Positions 31,180 through 40,709 of a stretch of DNA of 64,000 bases are shown here, piece by piece. The notes beneath the pieces are model-generated. The model was not told the DNA's origin. It saw nothing but the letters and a program-made list of their open reading frames with translations, and did no database searches. The position numbers and the translations under genes were made by a program. How positions within the stretch are numbered: position 1 is the first letter of the stretch; every line of letters begins with the position of its first letter. Origin of the DNA: Pseudomonas baetica (lineage in GTDB: Bacteria; Pseudomonadota; Gammaproteobacteria; Pseudomonadales; Pseudomonadaceae); contig NZ_PHHE01000001.1 in assembly GCF_002813455.1 (NCBI RefSeq), positions 868,001-932,000 of the forward strand, read 5' to 3'.

Positions 31180-31230
31180 TTGACAAATGTCGGCGGGATT
31201 CGCATAGTTCGGTCTACGCAAACGTTTGCG
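31180..31230 (+). promoter_or_regulatory. rbs operon promoter with RbsR operator
   Basis: TTGACA (31180-31185) and CATAGT (31203-31208) with a 17-base spacer, then a perfect 14-bp palindrome cgcaaacgtttgcg at 31217-31230, the classic LacI-family operator form. It would cover the transcription start region, so RbsR binding should block initiation until ribose is present. Confidence 0.85.
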
Positions 31231-31324
31231 CGGCTTTCCCGGTGCACTATGCTCTCGGTGCAAGCAACGGAGCTTAAGCCAGCGCAAGCGTTGCTCACAA
31301 TAATCATAAGATCGGAGTGAACCC

Positions 31325-32281
31325 ATGAAGCTGCCATTTGCTGGACGTCTTCTTGCTGTCGCTATGCTGGCTGCCACAGCCGCTGCACTACCTGTCTCTT
31401 CGGCGTTCGCCGAATCCCCTGAAAAACCTAAAGTCGCACTGGTCATGAAATCTCTGGCCAACGAGTTCTTCTTGACCATGGAAGATGGCGCCAAGGCCTA
31501 CCAGAAAGAACACTCCGCCGATTTCGACCTGATCTCCAACGGCATCAAGGACGAAACCGACACGGCGGGCCAGACCCGCATCGTCGAGCAAATGATTCTG
31601 GCCAAAGTTAATGCCCTGGTCATCGCACCTTCTGACTCCAAGGCCATGGTGCCGGTGATCAAGAAAGCCGTCGACGCCGGCATCACCGTGATCAACATCG
31701 ACAACCAGCTCGATCCGCAAATCGTCAAAAGCAAAAACATCAGCGTGCCATTCGTAGGCCCGGACAACCGCAAAGGTGCACGTCTGGTCGGTGAGTACCT
31801 GGCCAAGCAGCTCAAGGCCGGTGACGAAGTCGGCATCATTGAAGGCGTCTCCACGACGACCAATGCCCAGCAGCGTACCGCTGGTTTCAAGGATGCGATG
31901 GAGGCGGCGCAGATCAAGATCGTGTCCCTGCAGTCCGGTGACTGGGAAATCGACAAAGGCAACAAGGTTGCCGCATCGATTCTCAGTGAATACCCGGATG
32001 TGAAAGCGCTGCTGGCGGGTAACGACAGCATGGCTGTCGGCGCCGTTTCCGCCGTGCGTGCCGCCGGCAAGGCGGGTCAGGTGCAGGTTGTCGGCTACGA
32101 CAACATCAATGCCATCAAGCCAATGTTGAAGGATGGTCGTGTCCTGGCGACTGCCGATCAATATGCCGCCAAACAAGCTGTGTTCGGCATCGAGACCGCG
32201 CTGAAAATCATCAAGGGCGAGAAGGTCGACAGCGGTGCCAATGGCGTGATTGAAACGCCGGTCGAGCTGGTCACCAAGTAA
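31325..32281 (+). CDS. rbsB: ribose ABC transporter periplasmic binding protein
   Basis: A 318-residue type I sugar-binding protein with a signal peptide (cleavage near AFA-ESPEKP, about residue 29). KVALVMKSLANEFFLTMEDGAK and GITVINIDNQLDP are typical of the Peripla_BP_4 class, and VQVVGYDNINAIKPML near the end matches ribose binders. First gene of the operon, behind the RbsR operator. It delivers ribose to RbsAC. Confidence 0.93.
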   Translation: MKLPFAGRLLAVAMLAATAAALPVSSAFAESPEKPKVALVMKSLANEFFLTMEDGAKAYQKEHSADFDLISNGIKDETDTAGQTRIVEQMILAKVNALVIAPSDSKAMVPVIKKAVDAGITVINIDNQLDPQIVKSKNISVPFVGPDNRKGARLVGEYLAKQLKAGDEVGIIEGVSTTTNAQQRTAGFKDAMEAAQIKIVSLQSGDWEIDKGNKVAASILSEYPDVKALLAGNDSMAVGAVSAVRAAGKAGQVQVVGYDNINAIKPMLKDGRVLATADQYAAKQAVFGIETALKIIKGEKVDSGANGVIETPVELVTK

Positions 32282-32337
32282 GTCTTCTGGCGACACAATG
32301 GCGCTCGTCCGTCCGGGCGAGCGCATGGAGAGTTTTT

Positions 32338-33891
32338 ATGTCAGTTTCCGCCCCGAACGCTGTCCTCTCGGTCCGCGGTATCGGTAAGACCTATGCGCAA
32401 CCGGTGCTTGCCGGCATCGATTTGACGCTGATGCGCGGTGAAGTGCTGGCGCTGACCGGCGAGAATGGCGCCGGGAAAAGCACCCTGTCGAAGATCATTG
32501 GCGGCTTGGTCACTCCGACCACCGGCCAGATGCAATATCAGGGCAAGGACTATTGCCCAGGCAGTCGCACCCAGGCTGAAGATCTCGGCGTGCGCATGGT
32601 CATGCAAGAACTCAATCTGTTACCGACGCTGTCGGTTGCGGAAAACCTGTTTCTCGACAATCTGCCGAGCAATGGTGGCTGGATCAGCCGCAAGCAATTG
32701 CGTAAAGCCGCCATCGAAGCCATGGCGCAGGTCGGGCTCGACGCGATCGATCCGGACACGCTGGTCGGGGAGTTGGGCATCGGGCATCAGCAGATGGTCG
32801 AAATCGCCCGTAATCTTATCGGCGATTGTCATGTACTGATTCTCGACGAGCCGACCGCGATGCTCACCGCGCGTGAAGTTGAAATGCTCTTCGAGCAGAT
32901 CACCCGTTTGCAGGCGCGGGGCGTTTCGATCATCTACATTTCCCACCGTCTGGAAGAGCTGGCGCGAGTAGCGCAACGCATTGCCGTACTGCGTGACGGC
33001 AATCTGGTCTGCGTCGAGCCGATGGCCAACTACAACAGCGAGCAACTGGTGACGCTGATGGTCGGCCGTGAACTGGGCGAGCATATCGACATGGGGCCGC
33101 GCAAGATTGGCGCGCCAGCGTTGACGATCAAAGGTCTGACTCGCTCCGACAAAGTGCGCGATGTCTCGTTCGAAGTGCGGGCCGGGGAGATCTACGGGAT
33201 TTCCGGGCTGATCGGAGCAGGGCGCACAGAACTGCTGCGTTTGATTTTCGGTGCCGATGTCGCCGACAGCGGCACGATTGCGCTGGGCTCGCCAGCGCGA
33301 GTGGTGAACGTGCGTTCGCCGGTGGATGCGGTGCGCAATGGCATCGCGTTGATTACCGAGGACCGCAAGGGCGAAGGCTTGCTGCTCAGCCAGTCGATCA
33401 GCGCCAATATCGCCCTGGGTAACATGTCGGAAATTTCCAGTGCTGGTTTCGTCAACAATGGCGACGAAATCTCTTTGGCGCAGCGTCAGATCGATGCCAT
33501 GCGAATCCGCAGTTCCAGCCCTACGCAGTTGGTGTCCGAGTTGTCCGGCGGCAACCAGCAGAAAGTCGTGATCGGCCGTTGGCTTGAGCGAGATTGCTCG
33601 GTGCTGTTGTTCGATGAGCCGACCCGGGGCATCGATGTCGGCGCCAAGTTCGACATTTATGCCTTGCTTGGTGAACTGACTCGACAGGGCAAAGCGCTGG
33701 TGGTGGTGTCCAGTGACCTGCGTGAATTGATGCTGATCTGCGACCGGATCGGTGTGCTGTCGGCCGGACGTCTGATCGACACCTTCGAGCGTGACAGCTG
33801 GACCCAGGATGATTTGCTCGCCGCCGCGTTCGCCGGCTACCAAAAACGTGATGCGTTGCTCAACGAAGCGGCGCCTAGGGATCTCCCATGA
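32338..33891 (+). CDS. rbsA: ribose ABC transporter ATP-binding protein
   Basis: A 517-residue double-ATPase. The N-terminal half has an intact Walker A (GENGAGKST) and Walker B (LILDEPTAML); the C-terminal half has the usual degenerate P-loop GLIGAGRTELL, the signature LSGGNQQKVVIGRWLE and LLFDEPTRGIDVGAK. Complete. It overlaps rbsC by 4 bp. Confidence 0.96.
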   Translation: MSVSAPNAVLSVRGIGKTYAQPVLAGIDLTLMRGEVLALTGENGAGKSTLSKIIGGLVTPTTGQMQYQGKDYCPGSRTQAEDLGVRMVMQELNLLPTLSVAENLFLDNLPSNGGWISRKQLRKAAIEAMAQVGLDAIDPDTLVGELGIGHQQMVEIARNLIGDCHVLILDEPTAMLTAREVEMLFEQITRLQARGVSIIYISHRLEELARVAQRIAVLRDGNLVCVEPMANYNSEQLVTLMVGRELGEHIDMGPRKIGAPALTIKGLTRSDKVRDVSFEVRAGEIYGISGLIGAGRTELLRLIFGADVADSGTIALGSPARVVNVRSPVDAVRNGIALITEDRKGEGLLLSQSISANIALGNMSEISSAGFVNNGDEISLAQRQIDAMRIRSSSPTQLVSELSGGNQQKVVIGRWLERDCSVLLFDEPTRGIDVGAKFDIYALLGELTRQGKALVVVSSDLRELMLICDRIGVLSAGRLIDTFERDSWTQDDLLAAAFAGYQKRDALLNEAAPRDLP

Positions 33892-34865
33892 AAACTGCAT
33901 CTCCTGCCAGTAAACGTAGTGGCAATTTCTACGGACTGGGCACCTATCTCGGCCTGGCCGGTGCCTTGCTGGCGATGATCGCGCTGTTCTCGGTCTTGAG
34001 CAGCCACTTTCTGTCCTATAACACCTTCAGTACGCTGGCCAACCAGATCCCCGACCTGATGGTTCTGGCTGTGGGCATGACCTTCGTGCTGATCATCGGT
34101 GGCATCGACCTTTCGGTGGGCTCAGTGCTGGCGCTGGCGGCATCGACGGTCAGCGTCGCCATGCTCGGCTGGGGCTGGAGCGTCTTGCCCTCGGCGCTGC
34201 TCGGCATGGCAGTTGCGGCTCTGGCCGGGACCATCACTGGCTCGATCACCGTAGCGTGGCGGATACCTTCGTTTATCGTTTCCCTTGGCGTGCTGGAAAT
34301 GGCCCGCGGTCTGGCTTACCAGATGACGGGTTCGCGCACGGCCTACATCGGCGATTCGTTTGCCTGGCTGTCGAACCCGATCGCGTTCGGTATCTCGCCA
34401 TCGTTCATCATTGCCTTGCTGGTGATCTTTGTCGCGCAGGCGGTTTTGACGCGCACGGTGTTCGGCCGTTACCTGATCGGCATCGGCACCAACGAAGAGG
34501 CTGTGCGCCTGGCGGGGATCAATCCGAAGCCCTACAAGATTCTGGTCTTCAGCCTGATGGGCCTGCTGGCCGGTATCGCCGCGCTGTTTCAGATTTCCCG
34601 TCTGGAAGCGGCTGACCCGAATGCCGGTTCCGGTCTGGAACTGCAAGTGATCGCCGCGGTAGTGATCGGCGGCACCAGCCTGATGGGCGGCCGGGGTTCG
34701 GTAATCAGCACATTCTTCGGTGTGTTGATTATTTCCGTACTGGCGGCCGGTCTGGCGCAGATCGGTGCAACCGAGCCGACCAAGCGCATCATCACCGGCG
34801 CAGTGATTGTCATTGCGGTAGTGCTCGATACCTATCGCAGCCAACGCGCCAGTCGGCGGGGCTGA
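33888..34865 (+). CDS. rbsC: ribose ABC transporter permease
   Basis: A 325-residue BPD_transp_2-type inner-membrane permease with eight to ten helices; the MTFVLIIGGIDLSVGSVLALAA and GTSLMGGRGSVISTFFGVLI segments are the family hallmarks (the latter includes the ATPase-contact loop). Start overlaps the end of rbsA; rbsR follows after 3 bp. Confidence 0.96.
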   Translation: MKTASPASKRSGNFYGLGTYLGLAGALLAMIALFSVLSSHFLSYNTFSTLANQIPDLMVLAVGMTFVLIIGGIDLSVGSVLALAASTVSVAMLGWGWSVLPSALLGMAVAALAGTITGSITVAWRIPSFIVSLGVLEMARGLAYQMTGSRTAYIGDSFAWLSNPIAFGISPSFIIALLVIFVAQAVLTRTVFGRYLIGIGTNEEAVRLAGINPKPYKILVFSLMGLLAGIAALFQISRLEAADPNAGSGLELQVIAAVVIGGTSLMGGRGSVISTFFGVLIISVLAAGLAQIGATEPTKRIITGAVIVIAVVLDTYRSQRASRRG

Positions 34866-34868
34866 GAC

Positions 34869-35888
34869 ATGGCGACGATCAAGGATGTGGCGGCTCTCGC
34901 GGGGATTTCCTATACGACCGTGTCGCACGTGGTGAACAACTCCCGGCCGGTCAGTCAGGAAGTGCGGCTGAAAGTCGAGGCAGCCATCAAGAGCCTCGAT
35001 TATGTACCCAGTGCGGTGGCGCGTTCGCTGAAAGCCAAGACCACTGCAACTATTGGTTTATTGGTGCCCAACAGTCTCAACCCGTACTTCGCTGAACTGG
35101 CGCGGGGCATCGAGGATTACTGCGAGCGTAACGGCTACTGCGTGATCCTCTGTAACTCCGATGACAACCCGGAAAAACAACGAAGCTATTTGCGTGTTCT
35201 GCTGGAAAAACGCATCGACGGCTTGATCGTCGCCTCTGCCGGCGGTGACAGTGGCTTGGCGCAGGGGTTGGCCGGGGTGAAAACGCCTATGGTGATTGTC
35301 GACCGTGGACTGGACGGCGTTGATGCCGATCTGGTGCGCATCGATCATGAATACGGCGCGTACCTCGCCACCCGTCATCTGCTGGAGCTGGGTCACCGCG
35401 ACATCGCGACCATCGGTGGCCCGGCGAGCACAAGCGTGGCGCAAATGCGTCAGGCCGGATATTGCCGGGCGCTGAAAGAGGCCGGCATCGAGGTGCGCCA
35501 GGAGCGCATGCTGGAAAGTGACTTCACCAGTACCGGCGGTTACAACGCTGCGGCCGTTTTGCTTGAAAAGAATCCGCCGAGCGCGATCTTCGCGGGTAAT
35601 GACATGATTGGTATCGGTGTGCTGCGCGCGGCGGCAGAGCGTAATGTGCGAGTGCCCACCGAGCTGTCAGTCATCGGCTTCGACGATATCCAGATGAGCC
35701 GTTACGTCTACCCGGCACTGACCACCGTCGGCCAGTCGATCCTGCAACTGGGCGAGATGGCGGCCGAAGTATTGCTGCGAAGGATTGCTACCCCGAGCCT
35801 GGGCACCGATCAACGGATCGTGACCCCGAGTATTGTCTTGCGCGAGTCGACCGCGCCGCTGTCCGGCGTGTTCACCGAATACCGCTGA
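34869..35888 (+). CDS. rbsR: LacI-family ribose operon repressor
   Basis: A 339-residue regulator: N-terminal helix-turn-helix (ATIKDVAALAGISYTTVSHVVNN, residues 2-24), hinge (PSAVARSLKAK) and a periplasmic-binding-like effector domain. The palindrome at 31217-31230 is its likely operator. Because it is encoded within its own operon it should be autoregulated. Effector presumed to be ribose. Confidence 0.94.
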   Translation: MATIKDVAALAGISYTTVSHVVNNSRPVSQEVRLKVEAAIKSLDYVPSAVARSLKAKTTATIGLLVPNSLNPYFAELARGIEDYCERNGYCVILCNSDDNPEKQRSYLRVLLEKRIDGLIVASAGGDSGLAQGLAGVKTPMVIVDRGLDGVDADLVRIDHEYGAYLATRHLLELGHRDIATIGGPASTSVAQMRQAGYCRALKEAGIEVRQERMLESDFTSTGGYNAAAVLLEKNPPSAIFAGNDMIGIGVLRAAAERNVRVPTELSVIGFDDIQMSRYVYPALTTVGQSILQLGEMAAEVLLRRIATPSLGTDQRIVTPSIVLRESTAPLSGVFTEYR

Positions 35889-35912
35889 AACCGAATTGAC
35901 GAGTAATGATGT

Positions 35913-36830
35913 ATGCCAGCAAATGTAGTGGTAATAGGCAGCCTGAACATGGATCTGGTGACCCGGGCACCTCGGCTGCCCCGGGGCGGTGAAACACTGA
36001 TCGGTCATTCCTTCGCCACCGTGTCTGGCGGCAAAGGCGCCAATCAGGCCGTGGCTGCCGCGCGACTGGGGGCACAAGTGGCCATGGTCGGTTGCGTTGG
36101 CAACGACGACTATGGCGTGCAATTGCGTGACGCCTTGCTGGCCGAACAGATCGATTGTCAGGCGGTGAGCGTCGTTGAGGATTCCAGTGGTGTGGCGTTG
36201 ATTGTGGTTGATGACAATAGTCAGAATGCCATTGTGATTGTCGCCGGAGCTAACGGTGCAATGTCGCCAGCGGTGATCGACCAGTTCGATGCGGTATTGC
36301 GGGCTGCCGATGTGGTCATTTGTCAGCTCGAAATTCCGGATGCAACGGTGGGCTACGGGCTAAAGCGCGCCCGTGAGTTGGGCAAGACCGTTATCCTTAA
36401 TCCGGCGCCAGCCAGCCGTCCATTGCCGACAGAGTGGTTCGCGTCAATCGATTATCTGATTCCCAACGAGAGCGAAGCCGCCGCGTTGAGCGGCTTGCCG
36501 GTCGACTCGCTGGAAACCGCAAAAACCGCGGCAAGTCAGCTGATTGCGATGGGCGCGGGCAAAGTAATCATCACTCTGGGGGCCGAGGGCTCCTTGTTCG
36601 CCAACGGCAAGGGTTTTGAGCAATTCCCGGCGCCAAAAGTGAAAGCGGTCGATACCACGGCGGCGGGGGATACCTTTGTCGGCGGTTTTGCCGCTGCGCT
36701 GGCAGCCGGCAAGTCTGAGGCCGAAGCGATTCGCTACGGGCAGATTGCCGCCGCATTGTCGGTGACTCGCGCCGGCGCACAGCCTTCTATCCCTACAATG
36801 TCCGACGTACAGGCGTTTAAACCCGCATGA
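35913..36830 (+). CDS. rbsK: ribokinase
   Basis: Phosphorylates ribose to ribose 5-phosphate. The 305-residue PfkB-family kinase has the substrate-binding GSLNMDLV and [16 protein letters not shown] motifs and the catalytic [18 protein letters not shown] near the C-terminus (Asp general base). Overlaps rbsD by 4 bp. Confidence 0.96.
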   Translation: MPANVVVIGSLNMDLVTRAPRLPRGGETLIGHSFATVSGGKGANQAVAAARLGAQVAMVGCVGNDDYGVQLRDALLAEQIDCQAVSVVEDSSGVALIVVDDNSQNAIVIVAGANGAMSPAVIDQFDAVLRAADVVICQLEIPDATVGYGLKRARELGKTVILNPAPASRPLPTEWFASIDYLIPNESEAAALSGLPVDSLETAKTAASQLIAMGAGKVIITLGAEGSLFANGKGFEQFPAPKVKAVDTTAAGDTFVGGFAAALAAGKSEAEAIRYGQIAAALSVTRAGAQPSIPTMSDVQAFKPA

Positions 36831-37231
36831 AAAAGACTCCTTTGCTCAACGTCGCGTTGTCGCGGCTGATCGCCTCCCTGGGCCATGGCGACATGGTGGT
36901 CATTGGTGACGCCGGGTTGCCGGTGCCGCCGGGTGTCGAACTGATCGATCTGGCGCTGACCCACGGTGTTCCGGATTTCGTCAGCACGCTGAAGGTCGTG
37001 CTCAGCGAAATGCAGGTCGAAAGCCATGCGCTGGCCAAAGAGATTTTCGACAAGCAACCGACAGCGCTGACTGCGCTGGACGAGTTGAATCAAGAAGGTG
37101 CACTGGGTCGTCGGGATCTGCTCAGTCACGAGCAATTCAAGGTTCTCAGCCGTCAGGCGCGGGCGATTGTGCGTACAGGCGAATGTCAGCCGTACTGCAA
37201 CATCGTGCTGGTGGCCGGTGTCACGTTCTAA
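36827..37231 (+). CDS. rbsD: D-ribose pyranase
   Basis: Interconverts pyranose and furanose forms of ribose so that ribokinase can act. 134 residues with the RbsD motif [26 protein letters not shown] (His20 position) and the C-terminal [19 protein letters not shown]. In the E. coli rbs operon rbsD comes first; here it is near the end. Confidence 0.95.
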   Translation: MKKTPLLNVALSRLIASLGHGDMVVIGDAGLPVPPGVELIDLALTHGVPDFVSTLKVVLSEMQVESHALAKEIFDKQPTALTALDELNQEGALGRRDLLSHEQFKVLSRQARAIVRTGECQPYCNIVLVAGVTF

Positions 37232-37273
37232 TTTACGTTTTAACTATCGATTCACCTGCACAAGGAATGCGCC

Positions 37274-38302
37274 ATGCAACGCTATGCTCAAAAACTGCAT
37301 CAACTAATCCGGAGTCTGCTGCTTTTGTCCGTGATAACCGCGACCGGCGCTCACGCGGCGGAAAAAATCGACCTGATCATCGACACCGATCCGGGTGCCG
37401 ACGACGTGGTCGCCTTGCTGTTCGCGCTGGCTTCGCCGGACGAGCTGAACATTCGTGCCCTGACCACCGTGGCTGGCAACGTTCGCCTCGACAAGACTTC
37501 GCGTAACGCGCGTCTGGCTCGTGAGTGGGCAGGGCGCGAGGATGTACCGGTTTACGCAGGCGCGCCAAAGCCGCTGATGCGTACGCCGATCTACGCCGAG
37601 AACATCCATGGTAAAGAAGGCCTGTCGGGTGTCGCCGTGCACGAACCGAAAAAAGGCCTGGCTGAAGGCAACGCGGTCAACTACCTGATCGATACCCTGA
37701 AAAAGGCCAAGCCACACAGCATCACCATCGCCATGCTCGGCCCACAGACCAACCTGGCGCTGGCGTTGATCCAGGAACCGGAGATTGTCCAGGGCATCAA
37801 GGAAGTGGTGATTATGGGCGGTGCGCACTTCAATGGCGGCAACATCACCCCAGTGGCCGAATTCAACTTGTTTGCCGACCCGCAAGCCGCTGAGGTAGTG
37901 CTCAAAAGTGGCGTGAAGCTGACCTACCTGCCGCTGGACGTAACCCACAAGATCCTCACCAGCGATGCACGCCTGAAGCAAATCGCCGCGCTGAACAATA
38001 ACGCGAGCAAAATCGTTGGTGACATTCTTAACGAGTACATCAAAGGCGACATGGAGCACTACGGCATTCCGGGTGGTCCGGTGCATGACGCCACTGTTAT
38101 CGCTTATCTGCTCAAGCCGGAACTTTTCACTGGCCGCTCGGTGAATGTGGCCGTTGATAGTCGCGAAGGCATCACGTTTGGCCAGACTGTTGTCGATTGG
38201 TACGACGGCTTGAAACAGCCGAAAAATGCCTTCTGGGTCGAGAACGGTGATGCTCAGGGCTTCTTTGATCTGCTGACAGAACGCCTGAAGCGCTTGAAGT
38301 AA
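37274..38302 (+). CDS. exported inosine-uridine-type nucleoside hydrolase
   Basis: A 342-residue N-ribohydrolase. The calcium-site motif DTDPGADD (about residues 36-43) and the MLGPQTNLALAL and VIMGGAHFNGGNITPVAEFN segments mark the IunH family. A cleavable signal peptide (LIRSLLLLSVITATGAHA, about 28 residues) predicts a periplasmic enzyme. Only 42 bp separate it from rbsD and it shares the downstream terminator, so it is probably part of the ribose operon and could feed ribose from nucleosides to RbsB. Confidence 0.92.
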   Translation: MQRYAQKLHQLIRSLLLLSVITATGAHAAEKIDLIIDTDPGADDVVALLFALASPDELNIRALTTVAGNVRLDKTSRNARLAREWAGREDVPVYAGAPKPLMRTPIYAENIHGKEGLSGVAVHEPKKGLAEGNAVNYLIDTLKKAKPHSITIAMLGPQTNLALALIQEPEIVQGIKEVVIMGGAHFNGGNITPVAEFNLFADPQAAEVVLKSGVKLTYLPLDVTHKILTSDARLKQIAALNNNASKIVGDILNEYIKGDMEHYGIPGGPVHDATVIAYLLKPELFTGRSVNVAVDSREGITFGQTVVDWYDGLKQPKNAFWVENGDAQGFFDLLTERLKRLK

Positions 38303-38307
38303 ACGAT

Positions 38308-38340
38308 CAGCCCGCAGGTGCCAGCTTGCGGGTTTTTTAT
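38308..38340 (+). terminator. terminator of the rbs operon
   Basis: Stem cccgca / tgcggg with an inner pairing, then six T. Its end overlaps the stop codon of the minus-strand gene. Confidence 0.8.
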
Positions 38341-38543
38341 TCCCCCTGCGCGTGCTCGACGTGTTCGGTCGGATATCTCTCGAAAATCTGTTTGATGAAT
38401 TGCTGGGCCGCTTGTGTCCCCAAATCCTTGACCAGTAGATCAATGCCAATAAGCGCCAACTCTTCTGTGGTTCCCGGGCTATAGGAGCTGTGTCCGTCTG
38501 CCCATTTGGCTTTGATGTCGGCTTCGATGCTTAGGCTGGTCAT
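38337..38543 (-). CDS. small conserved-looking hypothetical protein
   Basis: Not recognised. From the ATG at 38543 the protein has 68 residues (MTSLSIEADIKAKWADGHSS...) with predicted helices and an acidic/His-rich tail (EHVEHAQGE). ATGs farther upstream (38588 and beyond) would overlap the divergent gene and none has a clear ribosome site, so the start is uncertain. Confidence 0.5.
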   Translation of the reverse strand: MTSLSIEADIKAKWADGHSSYSPGTTEELALIGIDLLVKDLGTQAAQQFIKQIFERYPTEHVEHAQGE

Positions 38544-38675
38544 GATGAGGCTCGAAAAGTCGGGAGGTCTGTACGCCGAGTTAACCATTTTGTCGGGCGT
38601 TTGGCACTGCGACTTAGGCATGAGCGCAGCGCTATGCGACACTTGGTCTTTTCCGGTTAATCTCAGGATTGCGCT

Positions 38676-38981
38676 GTGCAGATCGATTTGAACAACCCTG
38701 AAAGCCTGACGCTTGAGGCGGTGCGCCGTTTGCTGGCCTCGGCCAGTGATAATGAACACACGCAGTTGCGCGTGACCAAGGGCGGCATGGCTTATATTTC
38801 CTGCGGCGTGACGGGCGGGCAGGATATCGACGGCCTGTTGTTTCGTCTCGAAACCTGGGCCAAGGGCTCGGGCTATGTCGGCAATGTCGCGGCCAGTGAC
38901 GAGGTGTGGGTGATGCAGATTTTCAACGCGCTCAAAGACAACTGGCCCAATCCGCCGTTTGACTACATCGACGTCTACTGA
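38676..38981 (+). CDS. small hypothetical cytoplasmic protein
   Basis: A 101-residue protein of unknown function starting at GTG 38676. TLEAVRRLLASASDNEHTQLRVTKGGMAYIS suggests a small alpha/beta domain, ending with NWPNPPFDYIDVY. No signal or membrane segment. Codon use is like its neighbours. Not recognised beyond being likely a conserved pseudomonad protein. Confidence 0.65.
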   Translation: MQIDLNNPESLTLEAVRRLLASASDNEHTQLRVTKGGMAYISCGVTGGQDIDGLLFRLETWAKGSGYVGNVAASDEVWVMQIFNALKDNWPNPPFDYIDVY

Positions 38982-39148
38982 GCATTGTTAATATTCAGTC
39001 ACGATTGAGTAATGAAGTAATGAGTGTTGCTCAGGCACACTCTGCGTTTTTCCGAGCGTGGGGCAGGGTGATGGCATTTGTCATGAAACCAAGCGCCATA
39101 TCGGCGGTCGCACGATCTCAGCTAATTATTTGAAAATAAGGAGGCTTC

Positions 39149-39463
39149 ATGCCTTTGAAGTTCGCATCTCTGGGTGCACTTATGGCCGTTGCCATGTTGG
39201 CCGGTTGCAGCACCACCTCCAGCGAGTCGGCAAAGGATCCCGTTGCGCCAGAAGCCGGTAGCCGCTGTGAAGCGAGCGCGGCGGAATTCGCCATTGGCAA
39301 GAAAGCTTCGCCCGCATTGCTGGAGCAGGCCCGAGCCAAAGCCGGTGCGCAAAACGCGCGGTTCCTCAAGCCTGACGACATGATCACGCTGGAGTACCGC
39401 TCTGATCGTCTGAACCTGAACACCGACAACGCTTTGGTGGTCACCCGCGTCAACTGTGGCTGA
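39149..39463 (+). CDS. I78-family peptidase inhibitor lipoprotein
   Basis: A 104-residue lipoprotein: signal with lipobox MLAGC (Cys20), followed by the I78 inhibitor fold (CEASAAEFAIGKKASPALLEQA, YRSDRLNLNTDNALVVTRVNCG), with two cysteines likely forming a disulfide. I78 members inhibit serine peptidases such as subtilisin-like enzymes and are thought to protect the envelope. AAGGAGGC precedes the ATG. Confidence 0.85.
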   Translation: MPLKFASLGALMAVAMLAGCSTTSSESAKDPVAPEAGSRCEASAAEFAIGKKASPALLEQARAKAGAQNARFLKPDDMITLEYRSDRLNLNTDNALVVTRVNCG

Positions 39464-39489
39464 TTGCCGACAGCCTTTGTCGCAGGCAT

Positions 39490-39522
39490 AAAAAACCCCG
39501 TCACATGGACGGGGTTTTTTTA
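39490..39522. terminator. bidirectional terminator between the I78 and cold-shock genes
   Basis: Stem aaaaccccgtc / gacggggtttt with an acatg loop and T-tract in both directions. Confidence 0.9.
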
Positions 39523-39535
39523 GTGCGCCGAGAAA

Positions 39536-39748
39536 TTACTCTGGGCGAACCTGTGCAGCTTGCATACCCTTTTGGCCTTTCTCAGCCACGAAGGAAACGG
39601 TCTGGCCTTCTTTCAGGCTTTTGAAACCGTCGCTTTCGATAGCTTTGAAGTGTACGAACAGGTCGTCACCGCCACCTTGAGGAGTGATGAAGCCGAAGCC
39701 TTTTTCATCGTTGAACCACTTAACGGTGCCGGTTTGGCGATTAGACAT
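39536..39748 (-). CDS. cold-shock domain protein (CspA family)
   Basis: A 70-residue single-strand nucleic-acid chaperone; RNP1 KGFGFI and RNP2 DLFVHF are intact. Several csp paralogues exist in pseudomonads and I cannot assign which one this is. The 288-bp region upstream (39749-40036) holds no gene and probably includes its promoter and a long 5' leader, as usual for cold-shock genes. Confidence 0.95.
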   Translation of the reverse strand: MSNRQTGTVKWFNDEKGFGFITPQGGGDDLFVHFKAIESDGFKSLKEGQTVSFVAEKGQKGMQAAQVRPE

Positions 39749-40036
39749 GGTGTATCTCCAAGAAACATATATTTTTCAGTACTGTGCTGCTCAGGCCAAC
39801 TGGGCACACCCGGGTATCATAGTCGAAATGTTCGCTTTGGGAGCCCCCCGGACGTGCTGTTTGCCAATCAGTCGTGTTTTCTTTGCTGTCTTTTTCGTCT
39901 GAAAGCCCCGGTTTGAAAGGCTTTGAGCGAAACGTAAAGACAATAAAAAAACCTGTAAAACCTGCATAAATCGTCCGAAAAGGCTCAAAATCAGCCGTTT
40001 TTAAGGGCGCTGAGCCTAGTCAGAACTCTTTTTTAC

Positions 40037-40339
40037 TTACTTTTTCGCCGGGGTGCTGGCCTTGCATTTGGCGATTTGGCCCAGCGCTTTCTGCTGCAGT
40101 TCAGGGGTAGCCTTGTTATCCATCAGCGCTTGAATGTCGCTGGCCGGGTAAGACTTGATTGCATCAGCGCCACAGGCACAGTGTGCTTTGGCAGCGGCTG
40201 CGCCGATTTGTGGAGTAGCCGCCTGGGTGCACTGCGCCATATATTTATCGCGTTCGCCCTTTGGCCAATCGGCATGGGCGCTCAGCGGCAGCAGCAGAAC
40301 AATGGGGGCGACTACAGCGAATAAGGTATTCAGACGCAT
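40037..40339 (-). CDS. small secreted cysteine-containing protein
   Basis: 100 residues with a signal peptide (LFAVVAPIVLLLPLSAHA, cleavage near residue 23) and a mature domain with four cysteines (MAQCTQ, AHCACG, AKCKAS) that may form disulfides. Function unknown. AAGGAG 9 bases upstream supports the ATG at 40339 rather than the one 8 codons earlier. Confidence 0.7.
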   Translation of the reverse strand: MRLNTLFAVVAPIVLLLPLSAHADWPKGERDKYMAQCTQAATPQIGAAAAKAHCACGADAIKSYPASDIQALMDNKATPELQQKALGQIAKCKASTPAKK

Positions 40340-40709
40340 GCGAAGATGCTCCTTGTGGGTCAATGTCTTGTTATCTGAGGGCGTAATGGCCTGTCAAGTT
40401 CAGCACTCTGGCATAAAAACGGACGAGGTGCCTTCTGGTGAAACAGGGGCATAAGTGACCGCTCATCTGTGCTAGCATGCCGGGCTCAAGCGTTATCAGG
40501 CTCCGCAGACCTTCAGTCCCGGCAGCGTTCAACGTGCGAATACTCTGATTTGAATCCCAGTCACTCTGGTTCGGTTTTCCGGTTGGCCGCAAGGCTCCTG
40601 CCGCTGTAAGGCAGGCGTTCGTCATTGAATGGCCTGGATCGGATCTTGTACTGGCTCATCCCAACCCACGTGACCTTTGGTAGGGGTCACCACTAGGAGA
40701 GGAGGCGCC
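40340..40709. other. 370-bp region upstream of thrS with leader hairpins, no gene seen
   Basis: Contains the promoters of the divergent genes. A hairpin gtgacc / ggtcac at 40670-40690 stands just before a double Shine-Dalgarno (aggagaggagg, 40694-40704), and cctgcc / ggcagg at 40599-40616 is another stem. I see no leader peptide rich in threonine codons and no T-box, so thrS control here is more likely translational. Confidence 0.5.
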
